Below, one piece after another: positions 51,715 through 64,000 of a stretch of DNA of 64,000 bases. The stretch's first letter is position 1. The number at the start of each line of letters is the position of its first letter. The notes under the pieces were generated by a model. It saw only the letters and a program-made list of their open reading frames with translations. It searched no databases and was not told the origin of the DNA. The position numbers and the translations under genes are program-made. This DNA comes from Ascaris suum (Eukaryota; Nematoda; Chromadorea; Rhabditida; Ascarididae): the NCBI GenBank assembly GCA_013433145.1, contig CM024177.1, positions 454,501-518,500 on the forward strand. The letters are read 5' to 3'.

Positions 51715-53855
51715 TAGAGGCGGGAAGGGTAAGAAATGTTGCATTTACAAATGAGTTAAACGCGTAGGATGTATATTTGAACAAATAGGGATAATTGATA
51801 GCGAGAAAGAAATAGGCATCTAAAGTCTGATCTAGTTTGCAGTGGGTAGGTTATCGAATAGCAGCCATCAGCTAAGTAGGTCAACTTCATAAGTAATAAG
51901 TGAACACTGGTAAAAATATAAAAAGTGTGGTCGCCTAAATATCACATTTAGAACAAACAATAGTATCGAAAATTTTTGAAATACCTGTCTTACCTTGAAT
52001 TTACTAATGAAATCTTTTTTAAAAGGTTAATGGCGATGCTTGATTTCACCATCATTAATCCAGGTGCAATGTATGTGAACGTTGAGGTTGATATCAGCTT
52101 TAGTCTCGCCTTATGTGTGTGTAATCGAGTTTTTCACGTTTTATTCCACTTATGTCGTTGTTCGATCAAAACAATTTTAGAACCTATTAGCTTTTATATA
52201 TATATTTTTAATGCATAGGTTAATTTTGATGGAAATTGCTAATGATGAAATAAATGCACATCTTTTGTTCCTTTAGGAATGAGAGTTACCCGGTTGGAAA
52301 ATGCAGTCCTATTGGCTCAATGAGAATGACCACTAGCATAGAAATTGATGATTTCTATGCCAAATAGCAAAAGTATTGGAGTATAAACCCATTCACTTAA
52401 AATTTTTAACAAAATACTCACAGATGCTTTGGTTTTTTGGCGTATCGCTTTGTTGTGGTATTTTTTTTCCTCCTTTAAAATATCGCATAATTTTTTCTCA
52501 TCCGGTGGAAAATCGTATGGTTCAGGAGGTGTTCTTGGTGGTGGAATCCATTTCGGCTTTTCCGGCTTCTTCTATAATTCGAAATTTTATTAGCGTTTCA
52601 TATAGATTGCAGAGAAAACGCTATCTCAACTTTCGAACATTCATTTATACTTGGAACGGTGGGAAATGACAAAGGATTTTTTAATGGATTCGTATAATCA
52701 ATAAATCCATTATGAAAATATAGGGTTCTGATAATTTTGCTAACAAAAATTTTATTTCAGTTCGGAACGACCGCTGCAAATACGTCGTTTGGAGCGTGGT
52801 GGAAGTTAGCGAGGTGGGGAAGTGGCAGAAGTGAGATGGTGCGAAGGCAGTTTCCGCAACAAATAGCAGGTTCATTTACTTCTCTCTCTCTATCTCTCGC
52901 ACTAGTCGTCATCCTCCCTCGCCTTCCCTCTCCCCCTACCAAAATGATATAATTACTATGCGCCGGATTTTTCTCTCTCCGATCACCGTCCGTATCTCAT
53001 CTCAGCACTAGATTTTCTCGCGGCACATCTCTCCAGCTGCGCATTAGTCGATAGTATATTTTAAAAAAAGCAAAGAACACAGTCGGCAGCCTAGAAGTTT
53101 TTTTCATGAGTAAGGTCCAGAGAAGCCAATGTTGATCCCTGCCTCTGAAATCTAAGTCCAGTCAACTAGCAACAGCAGGAAAAGTTAAATAAACTAAGCT
53201 GTAAGATATCCACATTTCAAAAAAAAAAAAAAATGATGATCAAATTTCTCAAGCGACGATGTCCTCATTTAAACACGAATTATTGGAATAAGTGGAATTT
53301 TCAATACTAAATGCGCAGTGCTATACAAAGTTTACCTTCTTCTTTTTTGGCTTTTTCTTCCTCGGTGGCTTGTTTTCGTCATCAGGTCCACTCTCCTCAG
53401 GGGTCACCTCATCGGGCTGTTAAAAAATTCATGTAATCATGCGTATGCATACAATAAACATTGCGCATAATGAATAGCATTTTTCAAAGATATTTCTTGA
53501 TGCTGGCAATGTGGGAATTTAAGGGAATAAAACAACTGTCAGCCACTGCTAAGAACGTATGTTCCAAAATTCATCACATTCTCGGAACCTAATATGCAAT
53601 TTTAAATTCAGTATGCAAAATCGTGAAGGTGGATTTCTTTTAATCCCTCCAAATTGATTCATTCAATCGTCATGAGATTTTATGAAGGTTATCATAATGA
53701 AGCAACACACAGTTCAATTTAGATGATTGCAAGAGATGTTGAACATTTTCCATCTCCGACCACCTTGTTCGAAATTGCTGTTCTTCTCGTCTGTCGGTTC
53801 TTAATGTTTCGATCCGTATAGTTATTGGCAGGACTTTAAGTACTCAAAGACATTC

Positions 53856-53902
<47 letters not shown>

Positions 53903-55154
53903 TATATATTATATATATATATAATATAATATATATATATATATAAAGTGACGGCTTGCTGTGCATATCATGGTGGCTTAGCGTTGCTTGCTATGTACGT
54001 TTATCAGTTTCGCGCGGGTCCTCCGCGGCTGATCTATCTCTCTTTGCCCTTAATTATTCGCCCATTTACGAGAAAGTCGTGTGCTTTTGCTTTGTTAGAA
54101 TCCTAGTACAGTTACACAACTTATAAAGAGGCAGACTTTTTCGTCGTCTGCTGGCTTCCTTGGAAGAGCGAACGTTCCATCCGTTTCCCCCTCATCGTCA
54201 GGTTCGTTGGGATTGAGAGGGACTGTCGCTTCAACGTCTGGATCGGTATCACCTTCTGTTGGTTTGACTTTGAGCGGTTTCTTAGGTGGAGCTTCAGTTT
54301 TGCTTTCTGGATCCTTGAACTTGATATCTGGCTTCGGCTTTTTCGGAGGCTCGGAAATCAATTCCGGCTCGTCTTCTCTGTCAGGTTCGTTTTCTGGCTC
54401 CTTCTGTTTCTTCGGTGAAGACTTTTTAGGATCAGACTTCCCTTTGGGATGTTTAAGTCAGCGTCAACGTCAGGGTCGGTATCTCCCTTCTGCAGGCTTG
54501 ATCTTGAGAGGTTTCTTCGTAGGCTTTTTGGTTTGCCTTCTGGATCTTTGAACTTGACATCTGGCTTCGGCTTCTTTTCAGGACTGGAAACTAGTTCTGG
54601 TTCCTCCTCCTTATCGAACGGATTTTCAGTCTCCCGTGGTTTCTTTAACGGCGGCTTCTTTTTCGGATCTGGCTTACCTTTAGGAATAGGGAATTCGGTG
54701 TCAACGTTTTGAGGTTTCTTAGGTGTGGCCTTTGGTTTGTCTTCTGGTTCCTTGAATTTTATGTCGGGCTTCGGCTTTTTTGTCTCTTGGGGCAGATAAC
54801 AACTCAGGTTCCTCCTCGATTTCAGGCTCATCATCTTGAGGCTTGCGTAGGGGATTTCCGCGGGGATGTTTTTTATTTTGGTCAGGCTTCCCTTTGGAAA
54901 GGGGAGTGTTGCATCAATGACAGGGTCGGTATCATTCTCGGTAGGTTTTACCCGTAGCGGTTTCTTCGAGATTCCTTTTGGCTCCTGGACTCTTATGCCT
55001 GACATAATTTGGGAGTGGTTGAGATGGTTTCTTTGACGCCGGTTTCTTGTCTGGTTTGTACTTTATTTGTGGCTTTAGTTTTGATTCTTGGTTCAGAGAT
55101 CAGTTCTGGTTCAAGCTCTACGTACTCGTCTTCGATATCCTCATCAGGTACTTC
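50651..55154 (-). CDS. PEVK-like Lys/Pro repeat protein joined to calponin-like (CLIK) repeats
   Basis: Six minus-strand exons: 55154-54137, 53416-53336, 52571-52422, 52109-51994, 51394-51262, 50788-50651. The phases of exons 3 to 6 agree (0, 2, 0). The first starts EVPDEDIEDEYVELEPEL and then holds ~70-80 residue repeats of the type KKPKPDIKFKDPE... KPTEGDTDPDVEA... KGKPDPKK, like a titin PEVK segment. Next come EESGPDDENKPPRKKKPKKK, then PKWIPPPRTPPEPYDFPP and DEKKLCDILKEEKKYHNKAI, then ARLKLISTSTFTYIAPGLMM. The last two exons carry VIPWEQW...QTQEGMGAFGKPRD and TVIPLMGQATGASRASMMPF, which match calponin-like repeats of the UNC-87 type that bind actin. Exon 1 is frameshifted several times in the repeats. 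Further C-terminal exons are missing because the minisatellite begins at 50574. An open minus segment near 56100-55975 may be an upstream exon. The family is inferred and I know no exact homologue. Confidence 0.55.
51679..51713 (+). repeat. Poly-G tract (35 G)
   Basis: Uninterrupted run, in the intron between the CLIK exon at 51394 and the exon ending at 51994. It is G on plus, so C-rich on the transcribed side. Confidence 0.95.
51890..54315 (+). repeat. Left arm of a ~2.4-kb palindrome
   Basis: Reverse complement of 61540-64000, including introns, exons and the TA microsatellite, with scattered small differences. The inner end lies inside the PEVK-like repeat region, where the arms fade into repeat-level similarity. 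The outer end cannot be fixed because the right arm reaches the window edge. Confidence 0.93.
53859..53945. repeat. (TA)n microsatellite, left arm
   Basis: Interrupted TA run in an intron of the PEVK-like gene. The partner in the right arm (61913-62032) is longer. Confidence 0.95.
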
Positions 55155-56252
55155 CTGTAACAAGTTGGAAATGGAAATTATGGAATTAGCATTATGGACT
55201 CGCAATATCCGTGCAAAAATATACCAGGAGAATGTTGGTCTTAGCTACTTATGAAGTGAAGAACAAAAAAAGAAATGCAGATTTAAAGTTGTATCCTATG
55301 GATATCAAGGCTTTGTTGGGTTCTTCAAGTTGACTTTTTTTGGATCAGTGGCGCATCCTGAAAGCATCTCCTTCCCGTTTCCAAATTGGTTAGGCAATCA
55401 TACCAATATTCAGGTTCGATTTCCTAAAATTTCGTTTTTTTTAAAAACAAATACTATTATAACAGATATACTATTTTTCATATATAAAATATCTTTAATT
55501 TTCATGTTTTTGTAAATTACATCAATTTTTGTTGCTTCTCTCTCTTGATAGACCGGTTGATTTTTTTTTTTATTGTGAAAGGATTATGATCTATTTTAAT
55601 TTGCAAGTGTAACATCATTCAACAATATCTCTCTTTCTCTCTTCCCCCCCCCCCTCTCTCCTCTCTCAACATCCTAAATTTCTTTCAAATCACTTTCCTT
55701 CCTCTGTTATTCTAATTTTCGCTTAGTGAGCGCATCATTGCATTAACTTTACTACGATCATACTCGTGTTCATATAGCTCATTATGCTTGTTTTAGCCTT
55801 GTACACTCTAGAATAGTGCCGCAAGTTCGATGAGTCTCTTAAATCAAAAGCATCACAAATGTTGCTCAGCCATTCCTGAACGGATGAGCTGATTATTTAT
55901 GTCATTCTTATAACACATGCTCTCTATTTCATTTTTGCAAGCATTTATCTATGCGGTATTTCAATAGCTTTTTTCTAATGACTTGAGGTGGATGAATTAT
56001 TGAGATGGGAATATTTATTTTCAATTCACCAACTTTTTTTTTAATTTCAGAAATTATGTCAGTTTCCACTTCAATGAATTTCACAGGAAAAATGATCAAA
56101 AGAAAAGAGATATTGATCGTATGAATCGTTGACAATAATAAAGGTATTTAATTGCGATAAATAAAGTATCGTAGTTAAATAAATCAGCCTGAATAAAAAA
56201 AAATTCAGCATTAAACTATTTCAATATTCGATAACCTTCAGGGATACGGTGA

Positions 56253-57289
56253 GAACTTGGGAAAATTCGAACCTGCCTCCGAAGCGATTGTACCATTACT
56301 TTTCCCTATACAAGATATACTCTATCAGAGGAGCGGTGCAGAGATTTCGGTGCATTTAGGCCGGTGATCAGCGAATCTGAAGGGGGATACAAAATGACCA
56401 TTGATGAGGAAAGACTATGCAAACTGGTCGTTCCCTACCAGGTATCATTTCAACCCCAGTTCAGTTACTTTCGATTCTATTTAGTTCCATATTTCCATCA
56501 AATCTATCAAACAATAAGGGTTTCAATGACAGTGACAGTTTCTTCTTAAATCTTTGCTTAGTAATGAAGACCGTTGCACCATCAATGATTTGTTATCCAT
56601 CTATAGTTGGTGAAGACCGCCTATTTAACGTTTTCCTCCTATTCTCATCCTGTAAGCTCGAATACCTTGTTGCTACCTCAGAGTACCTCCTTTAAGTTAT
56701 GATCCTCCGATTTTCTTTGAGATTTAAAAGATTTTAATCTTTATGCATATTATCACAAAATGAGAAAGAAATATTGCAACTGTTTTTATTTAATGCACTT
56801 TTTTAAGCGATGAATAATTTAAATTTTAGACGGCTCCTTCGCTTACATGAGGAGAAGCGCTCACTTTCCGAGGTTTCCGCATTTCGCGTGGATCACTCGG
56901 CTTATATTCCATCTAATATACGGCAGCAATAAACTATTTGCTAATCATCTTGTTTTCTTTTTCATATTCAATTATCCTATCACGCTCGACGGTTTAATTT
57001 GCACCTCAAATATGCAAAAATTTATGCAATATACAAATAAATAGAAAATGTAAAGTACAAATAGAATAGAATATTATCATAAAGGAATTGATGGGAAAAG
57101 AAATGGACATTTCAGAAAAGGCGTCAAATATCAAAATATGTCCCGAACGAAATACACGAAGCACGCAGATGCGAAACGTATATCAAGAACGTTCGCCTTG
57201 CAAAAGCCATAGAAGGGAACTTTAGAGTTATATGTACTACCAACAGCGCTCACGGCGATACTAGAAAGTTACCGCCAAAGTATTGCTAT
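56253..57289 (+). CDS. Candidate Ig-like (I-set) domain exons
   Basis: Two open plus-strand pieces, 56253-56441 (ends ...GGYKMTIDEERLCKLVVPYQ at CAG|GTATCA) and 57188-57289 (NVRLAKAIEGNFRVICTTNS then AHGDT, behind ATCAAG), join in phase 0. Together they look like the second half of an I-set domain: strand E (YKMTID...CKLVV), then the G-x-F/Y-R-V-x-x-x-N-S-A-x-G pattern of strands F and G. Such domains sit beside PEVK segments in titin- and twitchin-like muscle proteins, and this pair lies upstream of the plus-strand PEVK copy. The first exon lacks a clear acceptor, and the second runs into TAA at 57290. It is probably a fragment or a model with an indel. Confidence 0.35.
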
Positions 57290-57463
57290 TAAATACGTCC
57301 ATTGGAAGCTGTGGGTCAAAGTTTTATCAATTATGTTGTGGAATAATTTTGCGCCGCCACTGATTGCATAGGTAAGTAGCAAAAACAAGTTCTTAGAGGT
57401 CAAATTTGCTAGCACAGTAGCTAATGAATATCCATTCTAATCAATCAATCAATCAATCAACCA

Positions 57464-57494
<31 letters not shown>

Positions 57495-57516
57495 ATAAGA
57501 TATATATATATATATA
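57464..57516. repeat. (TA)n microsatellite preceded by (TCAA)n
   Basis: TCAA repeats at 57440-57460 run into an interrupted TA run. Confidence 0.95.
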
Positions 57517-57525
57517 ACTTACACT

Positions 57526-57826
57526 TACCCCTCCGCAACCTACACTCTACGCCCTCCCCAACCTATCCCTTACCCCTTCCCCAACCTACCGTTTTACCCC
57601 TACTGAACCTGCCACTTACTCTCCCCCACCTGTCACTTACCTCTTCTCCAAACTGCAATCTATGCCCTCCCTAACCTATCCCTTGCCCCTTCCTCAACCT
57701 ATCATTTACCGATCCTCAACCTATTACCTACCCCTCCTAAAACCTGTCGTTTACCCCCTCCCCAACCTACCACTTGTCCCTTTTCCAACCTATCATTTAC
57801 CTCTACCACTTGAATGGTCTGCCTCT
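57526..57826 (+). repeat. Degenerate C-rich minisatellite, ~24-bp period
   Basis: About 12 imperfect copies of a CTTACCCCTTCCCCAACCTA-like monomer. Composition and strand bias resemble the 36/37-bp array, but the monomer differs (CCCCAACCTA core). Confidence 0.8.
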
Positions 57827-57949
57827 ATTATCTCCAGAACAACTTCTAAAGCAACAGATACGGCTTCATTGCCTCTGTAAATTTGAAGAAAATAAAAAAT
57901 GACGCCGTAACAAAGACATAAAAAAATCGGCTAGACAGGGAATGTACGA

Positions 57950-57951
<2 letters not shown>

Positions 57952-57983
<32 letters not shown>
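57952..57983 (+). repeat. Poly-G tract (32 G)
   Basis: Uninterrupted G run, the second of two long poly-G runs within 6.3 kb. Confidence 0.95.
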
Positions 57984-57984
<1 letters not shown>

Positions 57985-58334
57985 GGTGGGAGAGATGGCG
58001 GAATATTTTCCTCCTTAATAAGTTCTCACGAAGAAACGATCATAAACTGCCAAAAATATAATTTTTCAAGGTTAATATACAAAATTATACGGGTTACAGT
58101 ACTATGCAAATACTATTATCATAAGAAAACAAACAAAAAAGAAAATATTTAAGTAAAGCAAAGAAGTGCACATCGATGGTGATTCACACAGACAATATAG
58201 ACTCAATGAGATATTTTATTAGCAATACGGTTGAAATTTAATGAAAATAATGAAGTTTCGAAAAAAAAAAGGCTACCACTACAATGCCTGTAATAAATGA
58301 AAGTCTTTTCAATAATATTGCGATGAGAGTAAAT

Positions 58335-58752
58335 CCACCACTCGTAGAACGGTGAATTACCCTTTAAATGCGAATTAACGATTAGAGATGTAATCAAGCT
58401 AATAAGTTAAATGATATACGGGACAACATATAAAGATATGAGGAACTCGCAGCAAGTAAGTTAGTTAAAATTCAATTAGAATTAAATTAAATTAAAATTA
58501 AAATTGAATCAAAACTAAGCTGAAACTGAACTAAAATCAAACCAAAATATAACTGAAATTAAATTCATCGCTAAACTTAAGTTAAATTAAAATTAAACTG
58601 AAATTTTTATTTAATTTAATTTTAATTGATTTTAACTTGAATGCGGTTCTTCATGTCTTTATAGGTTGTCCCATACACCATTTAACTATTAGCTTGATTA
58701 CATCTCTAGTGTTATTCGCATATAAAAGATATTTCACCGTTCCATGAGTTGC
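58335..58752. repeat. MITE-like inverted repeat
   Basis: Imperfect arms at about 58335-58500 and 58598-58752 are reverse complements. Matching landmarks: GTAGAACGGTGAATTACC with its counterpart near 58735, GAGATGTAATCAAGCTAATA with TATTAGCTTGATTACATCTC, and GGACAACATATAAAGATATG with its counterpart near 58660. The loop is AAATTAAA-type DNA. No ORF. Confidence 0.75.
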
Positions 58753-60597
58753 AATTAAAATTAAAATTAACTGAATTAAAATTAAATTAAACTAGGACAC
58801 ACCGAATTAAAAATAAATTAAATAAGTTAAAATATACTAAATTAAATTGAACTAAAACTACATTAGAATTAAATTAGAATTAATCTTAAATTAAATCAAA
58901 ATTAAATGAAAGTGTAACTAAAATTAAATTAGAATTAAATCAAAATAAATTAGAATGAATTAAGTTAAACTAAGTTAAACTAACATCGAATTAGAAGCAA
59001 ATTGAATTAAATTAAACTAAAATAAAATAAAACTTAAATTCAAATTAAGTTAAACAAAAATTAGGTTTAAGTAAAATTAAAATTAAGCTTAAACTAAACT
59101 AGAACCTAATTTAAATTAAATAAAATAAAATTCAAATTAAACTAAAATCAAACTGAAATCAGATTAAAATTTAACTAAAATTAAATTAAAATTATATTGA
59201 AGTAAAATAAATTAAAGTCAAGCTGAAACTAAGCTCAAAATAACCAAAATTTTAATTTCAATCAACTAAAAACAAACTCAATTTCAATTTAAATAATTTA
59301 AATCAAGTCGAAATTAAACTAAAAATATGCTTAAATTAAATAAAATTTAACAGAAAATAAACTGAATTTAAACCGAAATAAGAGAAAACTACCGCTCATT
59401 AAAATCTGAAGTAAAATTTAACTAAAATTAAATTAAAACTACAATTTAAATTAAATTAAAATAGAGCTAAAACTAAGCATAAATAAGCTAAAATTTAACT
59501 CAAATTAAATTAAAACTGGACTAAAGTTGAAATAAAGTTAAACTCAAATCAAACTAAAATTGAATTAATGTTGAATTTAAATTAAAAAGTGAAGTGAATT
59601 AAAATTAAATAAAAGTTAAATTGAAATTAAGGTGTATTAAACTTCAAAAAATTAGATTAAAATTGAAATAAAAAGTAAAACTGAACTGAAATTAAGTTAA
59701 AATTAAATTAAAATTAAACTAAGATTGCATTAAAATAAATTTAAATAAATTAAAATCAAGCTAAAATTGAGGATCAATTAAATTAAAATTATATTAAAAT
59801 TAAGTTATCTTAAATTAAAAAGAAAATAAATCAAGAGAAAATGTACTAAATAAAAATTATGCTGAAATTACTAAATTTAATTAAAAATAATTCAGAATTA
59901 AACTCAAACTAAATTAAAATTAGAATTAAAATTAAAGCTGAGTTAAAGTTAAGTTAAGTTAAATTTACAGTAAAAATTAAATTCAAACTAAACTAGAATT
60001 AAACTGAAAATTGGAGAAAACTTTTAAATTCAACATAAATTAAATTAAAACTAAAATTTAAATTTAAACAAAATTAAAAGTGAGTTGAAATCAAGCGTCA
60101 ATTAAAGTAGAATTATATCAAATTAAGTATATGGAATTAAAAATCAATTAAAATCAGATTAGAATTTAATTGAAGCTGATCTAAAATTAAGTTAAAATTA
60201 AGCATAAATCAGAATAAAATTTAATTAAAATTATTTAGAATTCAACTAAATTACATTGAAATCAAATTAAATCGAAATTAAATCAAAATGAAATTAAAAT
60301 AAAATTAAATTAAACCAAATTAAATTAGATTGAATTAGAATTAAATAAAACTCAATTTAAACTGTATTAAATTAACTTAAGTTAACTTAAAGTAAAATTA
60401 AACTAAAAATGATTAAGTTCAATTTAAATTAAAAATAAAATTAAAACTCAATTAAATTAACTTAACTAAATCAAAATTGAACCAAAATTAAATTAAAATT
60501 AAACTACAATTTCTAAACTCACTTTAACTTACATTAAAAATAAATTTAAATCAAATTAAAATTGTTAAAAAGTTGAGCTTGAATTAAACTAAAAGTA
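58461..60597 (+). repeat. AAATTAAA-type low-complexity satellite
   Basis: About 2.1 kb built almost only from short A-runs and TT pairs with occasional C or G (AAATTAAA, AAACTAAAATTAA and so on), A-rich on plus. There is no fixed monomer; the drift resembles replication slippage. It is broken at about 58610-58750 by the right arm of the inverted repeat. It ends at 60597, directly against PEVK-like coding repeats. Confidence 0.93.

Positions 60598-64000
<3,403 letters not shown>

Noticed and set aside
51523..51784. Poly-Pro or poly-Gly ORFs over the 35-G run
   Set aside because: Translations of a homopolymer inside an intron.
51976..52218. Plus-strand ORF opposite the exon 52109-51994
   Set aside because: The minus strand has good splice sites, agreeing phases and stays open in both palindrome arms, whereas the plus reading has no such support.
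54207..54957. Gly/Ser/Phe-rich plus-strand ORFs
   Set aside because: Antisense shadows of the PEVK-like Lys/Pro repeats.

Overview
The window is eukaryotic: long spliced genes with GT-AG introns, AT-rich intergenic DNA, TA microsatellites and poly-G runs. Gene content (DDB1, calponin-like repeats, PEVK-like and Ig-like segments, RTE-like retrotransposon relics) points to an invertebrate metazoan. A helminth such as a nematode is plausible, but the sequence alone does not settle the taxon. One 100-base run of N (25357-25456) marks a scaffold join.

Layout. (1) 600-19270, plus strand: 18 exons of DDB1, the beta-propeller adaptor of CUL4 ubiquitin ligases, with the first ~70 residues missing from the window. 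All phases join, but exon 17 carries one in-frame TGA where the family has Arg. Its introns hold TA microsatellites and two opposed copies of a ~290-bp dispersed repeat. (2) 21274-24319, minus: a weaker six-exon model for a small secreted protein. (3) 25457-50574: a rearranged repeat region. Three direct copies of a ~5,854-bp unit (33003-38856, 38857-44710, 44711-50574) follow a large C-rich 36/37-bp minisatellite (28654-33005). A ~2.7-kb inverted partial copy (25457-28192) lies on the other side. Each unit carries, in order, a hairpin, a decayed RTE-like reverse transcriptase, a 23-bp tandem repeat, a minus-strand multi-exon Ras-like GTPase-like gene ending in a CaaX box (CTIS), a short unknown ORF and a block of the minisatellite. 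(4) 50651-55154, minus: exons of an unusual protein in which PEVK-like Lys/Pro repeats join calponin-like (CLIK) repeats. It stops where the minisatellite array begins. (5) 51890-64000: a second large palindrome. The right arm (61540-64000) repeats the C-terminal half of the PEVK gene in the opposite orientation. The spacer holds Ig-like exons, a second C-rich minisatellite, a MITE-like inverted repeat and ~2.1 kb of AAATTAAA-type DNA.

The most notable points are the tandemly amplified Ras-like pseudo-GTPase gene, the PEVK-plus-calponin architecture, and the two large palindromes. Frame breaks are almost absent from single-copy DDB1 but common and copy-specific inside the repeats. Either the duplicates are decaying or the assembly is poorly polished where reads multi-map. 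Muscle-type proteins (PEVK-like, Ig-like, CLIK) cluster at the right end, and several pieces there may belong to one large gene.
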